Source: Gnetum montanum (lineage: Eukaryota; Streptophyta; Gnetopsida; Gnetales; Gnetaceae). Taken from it: a stretch of 64,000 bases of DNA. The position numbers and the translations under genes are program-made. The notes under the pieces are model-generated. The model was not told the DNA's origin, searched no databases, and was given only the letters and a program-made list of their open reading frames with translations. The stretch spans positions 21,236 to 85,235 of the forward strand of contig MNCI01020141.1 of the NCBI GenBank assembly GCA_015680685.1. Reading direction: 5' to 3'. This document shows, one piece after another, positions 11,231 to 24,375 of the stretch (position 1 is its first letter; every line of letters starts with the position of its first letter).

Positions 11231-12096
11231 TGATGAGCAACAAGGTACCCCTACGCCCAACCCTACGAATCATAAGTGTTCATGCATGATCCAGTCGAAT
11301 TCCATGGATGGGACTAGTTATGGAATCTAAATTGTTATGTTTTGATCGTAGTTTGTTGTCTTCCCAATTAAACTAGTGGTAGCTTTGTCATGTATGATTT
11401 AGTCCAAAGTGAGGCATATGATGACTAATGTTGTTCAACCCCAAGCTACTCCTAATGATAATAAAGAACTTAATTGTTTAATATAATTAACCATGAAAAG
11501 TAGAATCTAAACTAGCCTACATGTGGTAAGTATCCATCCCTAACCGTCCATACATGCCTTGGACTTCACGTAACTAGCACTAGGATTACCAAGCATACGT
11601 CACTAAGCGTACCAAACAATACACTACTGGGTTACCAAGTAATTACACTTAAGCGCTCGTGATTAGTCGTACTTAGTCCACTTAATGATACGAATAATAA
11701 AGAGTAATAAATGAAAACATTAACTAAGAATAATAGTAAACATTTAAGTAATTTACGGTAATTAAAAACAATAATAAAGCTAAGTGGATGTTGTAATGAT
11801 GGAAGTAATCTCGATCTTTATTGTTGAACATGTAATGTGTCCAAGTACGTCACACTCAAATAAGGATGTCGTACAATCATTTAACATCACACTGCAGGCA
11901 TGCACTGGAAAACTAACAATATTCTGACTATTTTGAAATCTATGAAAAAGCTGTCTATGATCTATATCCTAACCATGCACCCAAGTGCAGTATTTATAGG
12001 CTAGCAAGAAAGGGCTGCTATCGAATGCCCAACATCAAAAGTTGTGCCCCAATATCAGATGTTCGATATCGTGGCCCTGTAAAACATGACTCATCA
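11231..12096 (-). mobile_element. Athila-like 3' LTR, minus orientation
   Basis: The plus strand starts TGATGAGCAACAAGGTACCCC and ends GACTCATCA, the reverse of the family's TGATGA...GGTACC-TCATCA ends. A TATA-like TATTTATAGG (11991-12000) lies about 100 bp from the LTR start on the minus strand. The polypurine motif AGTCATGGGGGTA (reverse of 12097-12109) abuts the LTR, so this is the 3' LTR of an element whose body lay to the right. Flanking 5-mers (GATGT, TACCC) do not match, as expected for a 3' LTR attached to internal sequence. Confidence 0.8.
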
Positions 12097-12420
12097 TACC
12101 CCCATGACTAAATGAAAACTTGTCCTTTAGTTAAACAAAATGAGGAACAAGTTCTTTAGAAAAGATTACGAAGGTATGAGAGTATTGACTAACTTAAATA
12201 AATACACAATTTGACTCTTTTATGCTATATTGGTGTTTTACAAAAAATATGGACACAACATTACAAGACACAAAATTGGAAAAGCTCATGTAGTTCCTAG
12301 AGGTAGTGGCTCTTCCATTGGTTACTTTCCTTTGTCACCAGGCTTTTGGAATTTGTAGCGGTTTAGGAATGGCTGCAACTGTTCCTCCTTCATTCTTGGG
12401 TCATGTACCATCTAGGCTAA
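12097..12420 (-). other. Polypurine tract and 3' untranslated remnant
   Basis: The reverse of 12097-12130 reads AAGTTTTCATTTAGTCATGG followed by GGGTA, matching the sequence before the 3' LTRs of E1 and E2 (GAGTTTTCATT..GTCATGGGGGTA). The rest to 12420 has no recognisable coding content. The forward LTR at 12421 interrupts it. Confidence 0.6.
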
Positions 12421-13326
12421 TGATGAGTTGCATTTATGGGTTGCATCGATGAGGCCTTGTCGATTGGGCCTCTTTGACGAGGCCCTATTAATGCATTGTA
12501 TCATGTGTTGATGAGGCCCCATCGACACAATGTTCACTTTTTGGCTATAAATACATGCCTACCAGCCACATTTATGGCAACAAGATTTCAATAGTAGCAA
12601 AGCTCTTGTAGTTTATTCATTTTAGAGTTAGAATATTTCTCCTGAGTGCTCGCAACAAGAGTCATTGAGTGTACAGATCTTTATTCAAGCATTGTTGTAC
12701 CTGAGCATGATAATGTGTGCAGCAATAAAGACGAGCTTTTTGATAAAACTTGCAGCATTTTAAATAAATTAAACATTTCATTTATGCATTTAATGTTTTC
12801 AATTATTTATTAAATATTTTTTAGTAATTAAGCTAATGAAGTAATTAAGCAAGATAAGTTAGATAGATTAAACACATAAGTATGATCGTTTCAAGCGTAA
12901 CATGTATTCACTTGGTAATCTTAGCAGCATTATTACTTGGTACACCCAGTAGCATAGCACTTAGTAACCCAACAGTGAACATGGGTTTAGGACATGTGCG
13001 GAAAGTGGGGCCAAATACTTATGTTAGGATTGCTTAGATACTAGTTAATTAGTTAAATCAAAATAGTTAATCCAATTGCTTTATTTCTCTTTAAATACCA
13101 AAATCATAAAATACAAAATGATAAAAATCAAATGCCTCAATTATACTTAACCATACCAGTGTACGTCACAAGTGTAATTGGGAAGATAACAAACAACCTT
13201 AAGGCAAGATTCACCTCCTAAAAAACTAGTGCACTCGAACCTATAAGTCCATGGAATTCAATTGGATCACACGTGAATGCTTTGTGATTCATATGGTTGG
13301 GTGTAGAGGTACCTCTCTGCTCATCA
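12421..13326 (+). mobile_element. Athila-like 5' LTR, forward, of a truncated element
   Basis: It starts TGATGAGTTGCATTTATGG and ends CTCTGCTCATCA. The region before the TATA-like GGCTATAAATACA (12543-12555) holds repeated ATCGATGAGG and GACGAGGCC words instead of the GATATC words of E1, so it is a different subfamily. The primer site follows directly. No matching 3' LTR is present nearby. Confidence 0.8.
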
Positions 13327-13344
13327 TTGGTGCTATTGCTAGGG
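13327..13344 (+). other. Primer binding site, tRNA-Asp type (degenerate)
   Basis: TTGGTGCTATTGCTAGGG directly after the LTR corresponds to TGGCGCCGTTGCCGGGG, the complement of the 3' end of plant tRNA-Asp(GUC). The differences are all transitions. Confidence 0.65.
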
Positions 13345-13478
13345 ACTTCGTTTGTTGAAACGTGCACTATTTAGGATTAGTGAATATTATTTATATTATT
13401 GGACGAACTCAAGGCTAACATCACTCTCAACTTCATATAAACTACTAAGCACATTGATAATTTTATTCGTTTTGCAAA

Positions 13479-15082
13479 ATGTCTTCTTCTTTCCACAGAT
13501 GTGGAGATGTTAAATTGCCAATCCCACAGTAGTGCAAAGTGGTGTATACTCATCTAGATGAGTATGTACCAAACTTCACCTTCATCCTACATCAAGATGA
13601 ATAGCTGCGATGGCGTGATATGGAGGGAAACATTGTCTTGACCCCTGATCGGTTTGTACCTGAGATGCTGCTTCAAACTCTTAAGAAGTTGGGCATCTCA
13701 GATCTTCACGAAGAATACGTTATAGATGATTATGACACTTGAGACTACCATTCCACTGAAACACAACATAAGCGAGATAGACACCAGGAGTAGTACCATG
13801 AGTTTACAAAGGGGAAACACATTAGTAATCCCTTATTCTTGCTAAACCAAGATGACAATGTGGATCCTCCTCCTGAGGGTTCTCAATATGAAAATACTCC
13901 ACCCTTTGTCATTGGTGATTAAGGTGTGACCTTGAACTTGTGATTCACTATTCATAAACTAGGTTAAGGATAGAGTGACAATCAAGGTAAGGACTTGAGC
14001 AAGCATCACAATGGTAAGGAATCTAAGGATGGTGGTTGTAATGAGTGAAAAGGTGGTGGCAGACACCATAGTGGTAGTGGCAGTCCACCTTCCTTTTCAT
14101 CCTCTTCATCTAATTCTGAACATTCCTCTTCATCTTCTGGTTCTCATAAAAGCCATCATCGAGATAATCAAGGTGAAGGTAATCAACGAGAAAACAATGA
14201 CCGTGAAAGCCACCAAGACCAAAGGGGTGGCCAAAACCATCATCGGTGTCATTGATGCAGTGATGATGATGAACCTCTATTGGCAACTCAAAGCATGCTC
14301 AACATTGCAAAGGCAGTAAAGATTCTAACTAGGCATGTGAAAGATAGTTGGATCAAGTGCTTAGACATGAATAATATCCCAAGATTTGAGAGGGGGGGGG
14401 GTACAACTCTGATCTGTAGATGCACCAACAAGCTTTCCATGATGCTTGTGCCTTATAGAACATAGGAAATGAATGGTAGAAACTCAAGCTCTTCCCTAGG
14501 ACACTCATCAAGGACGTTGAAAGCTAGTACTAGTCCTTAGAACCAGAATCCATTCACTGATGGAGTACCATGTTAGAGCTATTTAATGATAAATACAGCT
14601 ATACTCCAAAGTGTCTAATCTAAGAAGGTAAATCCAAGGCTGGAAACAAGGAACACATCAACCCTTGGATGCCACCATGAGTAGATACTATTCACTCTTA
14701 CACTAATGCCTTGGCCATGGTTATTCTCAAAGGGAACAACTTCATCACATCATAGATGGGCTCAAAGCAAAAACTAGAAGAACTCTTAGGATGTATGCCC
14801 AAGGAAGATTGTTTGAACTAAGAGCTTATCAAATCCAAAGGCTAATTGAGTAGGTAGCAAAAGAAGAAGTTGAGTTGCGAAAAAGAGAAAGTGCAGAAGA
14901 GTATAATAGGGATCCTTCCATCAGGAAACGGGAGGTCTGATTATGTAACGAAGAGGAGTCACCACTTGATGAAGTGATGAATAGGAAAACCTTGCCCACC
15001 CAAAAATTTGTTTCTAATATTTTGGCAAAGGTTGATAAATTATGAGACTCTTTGGATGAAAAATTCCAAGCTGCTAATGATA
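13479..15082 (+). pseudogene. Decayed gag of Athila-like element (truncated copy)
   Basis: It follows E1 gag step by step with many stops and shifts: start MSSS, then VVYTHLDEYVPNFTFILHQDE (codons partly mutated), the Asp/His/Ser-rich linker, KCLDMNNIPRFE, and the KEEVELRKRESAEEYNRDPS stretch near 14860-14930. A run of nine Gs sits at 14391-14400. Homology stops near 15082 after FQAAND, so nucleocapsid, protease, pol and 3' LTR are missing: the copy is truncated. Confidence 0.75.
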
Positions 15083-15440
15083 TATTATTCATATCACTAA
15101 TTCATGTCACTAATACTTCTTGATAAAATCATATTGCAATTTCTATTAATAAAGGCTTCTCAAGCATTCATGATTAATTAGATATGATTAATGTAGGTTT
15201 CTCAATCATGCATAATTTAGTATAGATAATATATCATGAAATGTATAGTTTTGATGATCGATAGTGAAAGGTTTAGTAAGAATGATATAGTTATTTATCC
15301 ATGGTTTATTATTCATATCACTAATTTATGTCACTAATACTTCCTGAGAAATTCATATCATAATTTCTATTAACAGAGGCTTCTTAGGCATTCATGATTA
15401 ATTAGGTATGATTAATGTAGATTACTTGATTATGCAATAT
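15083..15440 (+). repeat. Direct repeat, period 224 bp
   Basis: A segment beginning TATTATTCATATCACTAATT and ending ATGATTAATGTAG occurs at 15083-15190 and again at 15307-15425 with a few differences. A weaker third trace (TAATTAGGGATGACTAATG) follows near 15450. It begins exactly where the truncated gag homology ends. Confidence 0.65.
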
Positions 15441-16500
15441 TAATTAGGGATGACTAATGAAGGTTTATTGGTTGTGCATGATTCATTGAGGATGACAGGT
15501 CTTGAATGATTCAATTTGTTAACTCTTTGAACTATAATAATATTATAACACATTAATTTTAATATCTTTTTATACCATTCATATAATATATTGTAAAATA
15601 TGATTATGCTAATATATTATTCTTTTAAAATTGTTATAGGAATATTTAATCTTTGTGGTGAGTGACTAATATTAGTTACCTTTATTTTAATTTACCTTCA
15701 TATACAATGGATATGGAATCCATGTTTGATGATTTAAAGAAGAAACATGATAAACTATTTAGAAGAAAGATCATGTTACAGCATTGATGTGCAAAGGATA
15801 GAATTCTAACCACCAGTGCAATATATAGAGCTCAAGTAGAAGATACTATTATAGATTCACGAAGACAAAATATAATTGAGGTTGAATGTAGATTGGATGG
15901 CATGACCAATTGTTCTATTGTTTGACTTGATAATAATGAGATTGGTGTTTATATAGAATCAATTGATGAGGAATGTCATGATCGTTCTTTTTTCTTCAAG
16001 GATATCCTATTAATGATAATATGGAAGGAGGATCATATATATCATATCTTGAATTTTCAATACCAATTCCTTCCAAGGAGTAGTATGCCCAATCTTACTA
16101 AGATAAATATTTGAAAAGAAATTAAGTTTGGTGATCCTATCAACAACAAGCCAATGCACCATATCTACAATGCATTCACAAAGAATTGACCATACAAGAG
16201 TAGGAGAAAGCATGATCATACCAATAATATAGAATACAAAGAAATATTAGGAACCAGATCTACTTATCATCTTGATAATTATTATTCACAATGTGTGCTA
16301 ATTACTACAAGAAAGTTTTTTTCAAGAGAGACATGGCCATTGGATAGAGGAGTGCCTTCAAGCATGGGTAACATGACTTTCTAGTTTCATAACCAATACA
16401 AGTCCAAGAAATCTTGAAATCTCTAAGAAGTCACCTACCTTCAAGCATGAGTAACTTGTCATTCTAGTAGAACCCCAAGAAATTTTTATTATGTATGTTT
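15441..16500. other. Unassigned repeat-like sequence
   Basis: No gene recognised. The phrase CCTTCAAGCATGGGTAACATG and variants recur at about 16350, 16440 and 16530. A 69-codon minus-strand open frame (16010-16219) contains VDMVHWLVVDRITKL, which faintly recalls a gypsy integrase core (VVVDRLTK), but this is too weak to assign. Confidence 0.3.
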
Positions 16501-17799
16501 AAAATGTTATTACTATGTCAACCTTACTATAGGACTACCTTCAAGCATGGGTACCATGTCTTTCCAATGACATGTAAGGCAAAACTTATTTTAGAACACG
16601 CTTTCATTTTTCATTAGAACTCAAGTAAATAATACAACTTAACAATGTAATAAGACTCATAATAGTAGCTTTAGAGATTCCACAAATCCCCTTGATGTTA
16701 CATCTTTTTCATTCCCACTTGGTTATTTAGTTCTCCATACTTAATGATGACAAGTTTATTTTAGTTTTATTGTGGAAAGCATGGCATTATGTCCATAGTA
16801 AGAACCTCCTATTATTGGAAATGAGTGGAAGGATGACTTGGTCTCACTATATATATGATTAGTCCTTTAATGATTCAATAATGTAGGGTGAAATTCTTAT
16901 TGTTTCTACTACATTATACTTATTTCTTTAAACTTTATTAGAAAGATCAATAAAAATATCTATATGAGAAATGGTAAAACTATAGAAAGAATGAGAAATA
17001 GGTAAGAATAGAAAAACATATAATGAATTTGAAAAATATTATAGAATGAAAAATGATAAGAAATATGAAAAATATGAAAGAATAGAAAAGATATTAAAGA
17101 ATGAAGAAAATAATTAAAAATTAGGAAAAGTATGATAAAAATTGTAAACCAAAAAATTATAAAACAAAAAATTTAAAATGCACTTATCAATTCCTGATTC
17201 AAGATAGGGTACCTCCCCTATGATTGAACTCATGGCCAAGTATTTAAAAAATGGACCATACATTCCTAGGATCATACACTCTAGGTTTTTTATTTACCAT
17301 CCTTAGTGATTTAGATTTTCATTTATTGTCCCATGTGATAGTGATGATAATCAAATTTTAATCATTTGGAGACACATATCTTGTTAAACTAGATAATATT
17401 CTTATTTTAGAGGGTCCAAATATGTTTCCTTATTTATTCTCAATTTCAAGTTTTAACACCATATTCACTACTTATTGTTAGTGTATGGTCATGGTTTAGG
17501 ATATCCTTTTGTAAGTTCTTAATTTTGGCCATTTTCTTTAGGTAAGAGTTGCTAAGTAAGTTGGATGTTTCTATGCATGTCTTAGATAGTTTTATGTTTT
17601 CATTTCTTAACCACTTGGTGTCTTTTGGTTTAATGGCCATTGTTTATTTTTGCATACACACTTGTTTTTCAAATTTGTTATGGGCTAGTATAAGGATCGT
17701 GTTGATGTTTTGAAATTTTGTTCCACATCTACACCCTGCTTCATCATAAGTAATGCATTAAATTCTTTGTATCTATATGGCTTCTTGCTCATCTTCCTT

Positions 17800-18140
17800 A
17801 GAAATTTCCAAAGACATGTCTTTCATTCCTAGTTTAGCATCAATTATAGTAAGCATTCTCTCCCCATAATGATAGGAAAGTCCATGTTATCATTCTTCAT
17901 ATCGATCACAAGAAAATCTACTGAATAAGACCACCTACTGATAGTGGTCACCACCTCTTCTACCTATCCCAAAGAAATGGTAACTAATTGATTTGCAAGC
18001 TCTCGTCTTCTGTTGCACTTCTTTAATGGGGGTAAATTCCAGGACTTGTACATGTTTTGAGAAATGATAATCACTTTTGACCTAGAATCTAGTAGAGCTT
18101 TACATGGTATGTTTCCAACAATTTGCAAATAAATTAGAGG
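17800..18140 (-). pseudogene. Aspartic protease relic of the minus-strand element
   Basis: The minus strand reads IYLQIVGNIPCKALLDSRSK, then VIIISQNMYKSWNLPPLKK, then DFPIIMGRE. These align directly with the E1 and E2 proteases. The active-site triplet, DLD in E1 and DLG in E2, is DSR here. Frames are broken around it. Confidence 0.75.
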
Positions 18141-18199
18141 GTTTCTAGGATCTATTCTTTTCTTAGGAAGAGTTCCTGCTTTTATCTAATTTGATACTA

Positions 18200-20000
18200 T
18201 ATTAGTTAGCATGATAGTTGTAATCTTCTAGTTTGGTTGTTATAGAAGCATGGTGGTTGTAGGAGGATCTATCATAGGAGGAACATGGTTCGATGAAGTT
18301 CTTACTTCACTAGCCTTTCCTAGAGTTATCCTAAATAAAGAATGTTTCCTAGACTTGTATGTAGTATTACTAGTATGATTTTTACTTTATATATTAACTA
18401 CCCTAGTAGCACTTTTTTGCTATGGTTGTGAAAGCATTTCTCACATGATCAGCAATGGTACTAATGGTAATGAATTAGGAGCTTGATAAGAGGGACCTAA
18501 TGCTGGTTGAGATGTATAAGAATGAGGATCCATGCATGAGGTTGTGGACCTATGGTATTCGAGTAGATAGTAGGGCAAAGAAGTATGAACAAAAGTACTT
18601 TCGGAAGAGACAAGACTTTGTACATAGTATCCATAAGGCTCCTGTTATCTATATGGATACTACTGCCTTGGTGATGGCACTCCCCATGACTATGTTATCA
18701 CTATTACTAGTATTATTCCTGTAGTTGAGGATAAGCCTCGGGATAGTACAATTGTTGGTAGGGTTGTTTGAAATTACCTTGTGAGTAAGGTAATCATCTT
18801 AGCATCTATTTTTTGACAAACTTTGGATTTAGTACATATGCCCTAAACTCTTATAAGTGGGCCATGATAGGATAGCATCCCTTAAGATGTTTGTATTGGC
18901 ACACTTTGCAACCTATGTCATCTTCTTAGCTTGAGTCTATTACTTCCTCTACCATAGCAACTTTTCTTTTGTTTTTATAATTTTCACATCCATTGTCCTT
19001 TTTCTTCTTTTTGTTGTTATTTCTATTGAAGTCTTGTTTAGTTCTCTCCTCAAGTATCTTAAGTACTACAATGAATTTCTCATCCATAGAATCCTACATT
19101 TTCTCTACCTTTGTTGCAATATCATTTAATGATTTTTAGATAGACAGAGTCTTTCGCTAGATTGCATCTTCTAATGTTTCTTCTTGCATTTCGCATATTC
19201 TCACATCTCTTTTTTTGATAGTTACGTCTCTATTATATTCCTTGGTTGATTCTCTTTTGTGTAGCTCCCTTTCTTCTTTTGCCACTTAGTCTATTAACCT
19301 TTGGATTCGATCAACTATCATCTCTAATAATATACCTTAGACATATACTCCAAGGGTCTCTCTAGTCTTGTTTCTTAACCCATCAATGATGTGTTGTAGC
19401 TATTCCCTTTGAGAAAATTTATGACCTAGGCATCTATGTAATAATGAATAGTATTTGTCCATTGCTACATCAAGGAATTCATGTTTCCCTTGCTTTCATC
19501 CTTAGATATGCCTTCTTAACTTTGACACTTTGGAATAAGTTTGGTACTTGTCATTAAAGAGCTTTAACATGATACTCCATCTTTGGATTGATTCCAATTC
19601 TAAGGATCTATACTAACTCTCTGCTTCCTTTATGAGTGTCTTGGGAAACAACTTTAATTTCTACCAATCATTCTCTATATTTTGTAGGGCATAGGCATCA
19701 TGAAAGGCTTGGAGGTAGTTTGTAGATCTACATCATATCTACCTTCAAACTTCAGGATATTATTTATGTCAAGTCGTTTGATGCAACTGTCCCTTAAATG
19801 TCTAGTAGGAATATACACTACTTCCCTGATATTAATCATACTGTGAGTGCCTAATAAGGGTTCTTCATAGTGTTCGGGTCAGTAGGCTCTGTTGTAGTGG
19901 TGATCCCTTCAATGTTCATGATACTATCTTCTTTCATGTCTAATCCTTTCTTCTCTTTCTTCATCACTATCTTCTTCTACATGAAGATGTCTCCTTGTAT
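18200..20000 (-). pseudogene. gag relic of the minus-strand element
   Basis: On the minus strand the segment CIKRLDINNILKFEGRYDV lies near 19740-19800, followed after a shift by the family's AFHDA-ALQNIEND stretch (about 19670-19710). QKLKLFP and KTLIKEAES follow, and the KEEREL stretch lies near 19270. Stops and shifts are frequent. The open frame at 18500-18724 on the plus strand is antisense to it and is not a gene. Confidence 0.7.
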
Positions 20001-20857
20001 TTGCATATCTTTCATGATCTCTTCTCCTTTCCCCATCATGATCACTTATTTTTTATTTCCTCCTATCAAAATCTATTAATGAGTGTGAGGAAGAAGATCG
20101 GGGAGTTGGAGAACGATGTCAGCTAGTTCTCCTTCTATGACTCCTTAATTCACCTCTTCTAGATCTATCAGAGGTTTTAGGTCTTGAATTCATCCTAAGT
20201 CTAGAGTCGTCATTTCTTTCAATGGTTTCTGCAAGAGCTAAACATAGCTTCGTTTTTACAAGATCTTCATGCATATTACTAGTATCTAGGAAAAAGATCT
20301 CTGAGTCTAATAGGACTTTTCAACTTTGGATGAAGCATTTTCTATTGCTTCAAGGATAATTGTTACTCATATCTTGTCTTCATAATAGCATTCCTTCTTG
20401 CTTAAATGTCAATTGGTTGATAGGGCCTTGTCATGTTTTTGGTGACTTGATATCCTTCCTATACATGGCCAAGATTTGATCTCATGAGGGTTGCTTAAAA
20501 CATTAATGGTATTGAGCATTCAAGTGGTAAGACAATATTGCCCTATAAGTCTCTCCATCTAAGTTATTGATCCTGGTAGAAAATAAATGTAAAATTAGTA
20601 TAATAAGCATCAATATGAGCATATGAAGTTCTTATTTGCATTGGTGCATTCCACTCTTCTTCATTGTAATCTGTCATAAATTTCATTAAGATTGATAACA
20701 TGCGAAGATTTTACTTTAGTTGCAAAAGCCATTTTAATTTGTTTAATGCTTAGGCATGTGTATGTTTTGAAAAATTATTCTAAGTATGAAAGACATATTT
20801 TATGGCACTTGATACAACAAACTATGTAAGATCAACTAACTAGTAAACGTTGAGACA

Positions 20858-20876
20858 TCCCTAGCAACAGCACCAA
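20858..20876 (-). other. Primer binding site, tRNA-Asp type, minus strand
   Basis: The reverse complement reads TTGGTGCTGTTGCTAGGGA, immediately after the LTR end TTCATCA. It matches the plant tRNA-Asp 3' end with transition differences, like the copy at 13327. Confidence 0.65.
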
Positions 20877-21744
20877 TGATGAACAGTTGGGTATTCCAAC
20901 ACTCAACCATACAAGTTATAAGTGTTCACACATGACTAGATCATAATTTGTAGATAGATAATATATACGAGTGAGTTAAAAGTAAGTTTGTGATCGTTGT
21001 TTTCTACTTAGAGTTCGCAAGGTGCAAAATGTATGGTTTATCTCTTAGTGGCGATATGACAAATTGATGTTGTTGGCTCTTAAAAATGCTAAGTATAAAC
21101 ATGATGAAAGTGAATGTAAATTCTATTTTTAAGTACAATAGAAATGTAAAGCTATTCTATCCTACGTTGATAAATATTGATTCATGGTTTTCTGTACACA
21201 ACCTAGGTTGATGTAACTATTACAAAAATTACCAAATAACTTTACTACTAAGTGAATCAAGTAAAGTCACTCTTGGGTTATCAAATAATTACACACTACA
21301 CTCAAAACTAGTCGTACTTATTCGACCTTACTAATAAGCATTGGAATTGTAAATAACTTAGGAAATGTAAATGACTTAGTAAAAATAAACATGAAAAAGT
21401 AAATCTATTCTAAATGATATGCTACAATGATGAAGAACAATCTCAATCTTTATTTTCATTCATAAATTGTGTCCAAAAACAATCCACTCGAAGAAAGATT
21501 CTGTACAACTATAATTCACCAAATTGCAAGCATTCACACTAACTCTAACTTCAAGAAAATAAACTGCAAAAATTTCAATAACTATTGAACCTAAACTTGT
21601 TTTTGATACAATAATGGGTTAGTATTTATAAATATGACCATGGCCCACTACATCATATCTATGATGACATATGTTAAGCTACAAATTAACATTTATGATA
21701 TCCTAGATACAATATCATTGTCCTCAATATAAAATGTTTCATCA
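20877..21744 (-). mobile_element. Athila-like 5' LTR, minus orientation
   Basis: On the plus strand it starts TGATGAACAGTTGGGTA, the worn reverse of the family end. A TATA-like TATTTATAAA lies at 21628-21637. The outer end is TTTCATCA at 21744 (a second TCATCA ends at 21754, so the end is uncertain by 10 bp). It is diverged from all other LTRs here, so probably old. Confidence 0.65.
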
Positions 21745-22135
21745 AGTATCATCAAAGACATTTTCAAGTGCTCTATGGTACTTAAACCATGGAAAGCCAC
21801 CAATGGGAACATATATGACAATATTGCTTAGCAAAGTAAAAAACAAGATTTGATCATCTTAGCATAGAATTAAAAAGATTAGAAAATGTTAAACAAAAAG
21901 ACCAAGCTTGTAGAGTATGTATCTCAAAAGTCTGATATATTCTTCTTGTTGTGTAACCATCCTTTTAAGGTGCAAATGAAATATTGCAAGTACAACTTCC
22001 TATGACTTATTTAATAAACCACACATTTGATACTCTAGAAATATTATTAATACCAATGTAAAAAAGGATCACCAATTAGCAAAAGTCCCAAGACGGCTAG
22101 TAGATGACCAAAAACCTAACCTCTTTTGGATGGAT

Positions 22136-22275
22136 GTTGAAACCCAGAAGAATAATTATAAGTACACCCTAAAACATATAGTCAATAAAACACATTAGAC
22201 AAATTATGGAGAAATATAACAATGCATCAAGTATGACTTAACAACGAGCTAACCACTTGAGTCATCTATCATTAG
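22136..22275 (-). repeat. SINE-like repeat, second subfamily
   Basis: The minus strand reads GATGACTCAAGTGGTTAGCTC near its 5' end (box A-like TGGTTAGCTCGTTG), then the family's TATATGTTTTAGGGTGTACTT and TTCTGGGTTTCAACATCC end. The box B-like part is degenerate. Confidence 0.45.
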
Positions 22276-24261
22276 TAAAACTTCTTTTCAAGTGGCTACA
22301 CTGAGGCTTGAAACCAGATTTTCTGAACTAAGAAATAAGCACCTTACTATCACTCCACATGTTTTTTTGTTTGTTTGTTTGTTTGAAAATAAGAAAATCC
22401 CAATTCTATATCACTCCACATTATGATCACTAGAAATACTAATAACAATGTATTTTATCCAACAAAAAAAAATATTCGAACATATACCAACATGAGAACA
22501 TATTAATTTATCATCAAATCTTTCCCCTAAATCAAATAATAAATTTTTTTATTGTAATCAATATTAATATGGTTATGTCGAAATATAGTGATGCTTTACA
22601 AATTATCAACACAATAATATAATACATTGATAAAACAAATAATAAATATTATTATTTTGATTGATATTAATATGTAAAATATCTTTTTTACCTTTCATTA
22701 TAATAACACTTGCAAATGTTCAATTTTGAAAAAGTTATGTTGAAATATAATGATGCTTAACAAATTATTAACACAAAAATATAATGCATTGAGTCAATTT
22801 AACCAAAATTAATTATAGTTTAATGAACACATATCAACAATAAACACTTGACCATTCAACAATGGTTTATTATCAATTATTGATTAGTAAATATTCATAA
22901 TGGTTTCCTTTATAAATCATTTGTCATTTGTTAAAAGCAACTTTAACAAAGATTCTTTAAAAATAGTACCAACAACATCCTACAACACAAGACTTGGAAA
23001 ATATTCAATTACTATGTAAAGTTATGGTGGGGTGCATGACCCTAAAAAAATGAATAGTAATATAAAATATTTCCTAAGTACATCTAATTAATGAAGAGAG
23101 TCCGAAAAAAAAATAAACAATTTTGGGATCCCTTTTCAAGTTTTCATCTTTACAACCAATCTTGAAAAAACTCCCCTCTAAGATAGGAAAAGAATTAGGT
23201 CTTGCCCTTGTTCAAAAATACCCTTCCAAATTTTCATTTCTTACTCAAAGGTTTTTTGTAAACAAAAGGAGAACACTCTCTCTCAAACAAAAGAACCTAT
23301 TAATTAAAAATAATGTACAAAGTTATGACTATTTAGATGGTGAAAGAATGGACTATAATAAATAGTGCAACTTCATTAACCATTCTTCATGGTTTTCTTT
23401 CACTTCAAAACCCTCATCACAATAAGAAACTTTTTTAGTTTGTTTTTTTTTTGTCACATTTACAAAAACAATAATTGCATAACCACATTCACATTATTGC
23501 TTTCTGACTCGATGACAGGAGAATTTTGCAATTTCTTCTTGTAACTTCAATGTCTTTCAGTGTTTCCAAAATTCTACATTTTGGAAAAAATAGGCCGTAA
23601 TTGCATTTCCCTTCTATTAAGCTTGTTAGCACTATCTGTTTTTCAACCTCTGCAAATGATTCCAAGCAAAGATACACTATATTCTTCATTGAAATGAGAC
23701 GCTATATTCTTCATTGAAATGAGTGGAATGTCTTAATTCAATCCTGAAACATCAAACCCACCCTTGCTTCATGTAACAGGAAAAATTGAAATCGATACAG
23801 AATGTCAAGAAAAGATATTCAAGTTGACAAGACAACTGACGGATCAACCTTTATAAAAGATCACACACGGCCATCCTATCATGTTGAAAGCAATGACATA
23901 TCAATGACTATTTTTTAAAAAAATGATTTGTAACTGAACCATTGTGATGCATATTTTCTTCATGCAATGTTGAATTAAAGATATATTAAAGAACCATTGA
24001 GAAGCAGCAACGGAACAAGGTGATAAGCAAAATGACTATCAGATATATTAAAGAAGCAGCTTTGATATTTTACAATAGAGAGAAGCGTTCTGAAAAAAAA
24101 ATACACAAGAATCAACCTTGCTATCATATGTTGGGTTCATTATGAATCGGTATAAAAAAGGTTAGACTAAAGAAATCAAATGACAAAACAAAAGACTTAT
24201 TTTTACTAGTTAAAGAACCAAGCAAAAACACAAAAAACCTGTATGTAATTCTGCATTTTAT

Positions 24262-24375
24262 AGGGGTTTAGGAACAAAAGAATGACTATAAGTACACTCC
24301 AAGACATATAGCCAATTGTGAACCTCTTTCCTAACAAAACAATGAGCTAACCAATTGAATCACCTATCATTAACT
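24262..24375 (-). repeat. SINE-like repeat, second subfamily
   Basis: The minus strand starts ATAGGTGATTCAATTGGTTAG and ends TTCTTTTGTTCCTAAACCCC, with GGCTATATGTCTTGGAGTGTA between. It matches the copies at 22136 and 29151. Confidence 0.5.

Larger units (their letters stand above)
16501..21744 (-). mobile_element. Decayed Athila-like element on the minus strand, apparently lacking pol
   Basis: It runs right to left: 5' LTR 20877-21744, tRNA-Asp primer site, gag (about 20000-18200), protease (18140-17800), then the post-protease segment to about 17450. At 17213-17225 the PPT-like motif reads (minus) TCATAGGGGAGG, which in E1 lies after integrase. Only ~230 bp separate the two, against ~2.9 kb in E1, so RT, RNase H and integrase seem to be absent. 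Near 16520-16560 it matches the E1 3' region (ACATGGTACCCATGC, then CCTATAGTAAGG). The 3' LTR may be the one at 11231-12096, with the forward copy at 12421 inserted between, but no matching target-site duplication was found. Confidence 0.65.

Noticed and set aside
11231-12096. Solo LTR
   Set aside because: Flanking 5-mers differ and a polypurine tract abuts it, so it is the 3' LTR of a longer element.
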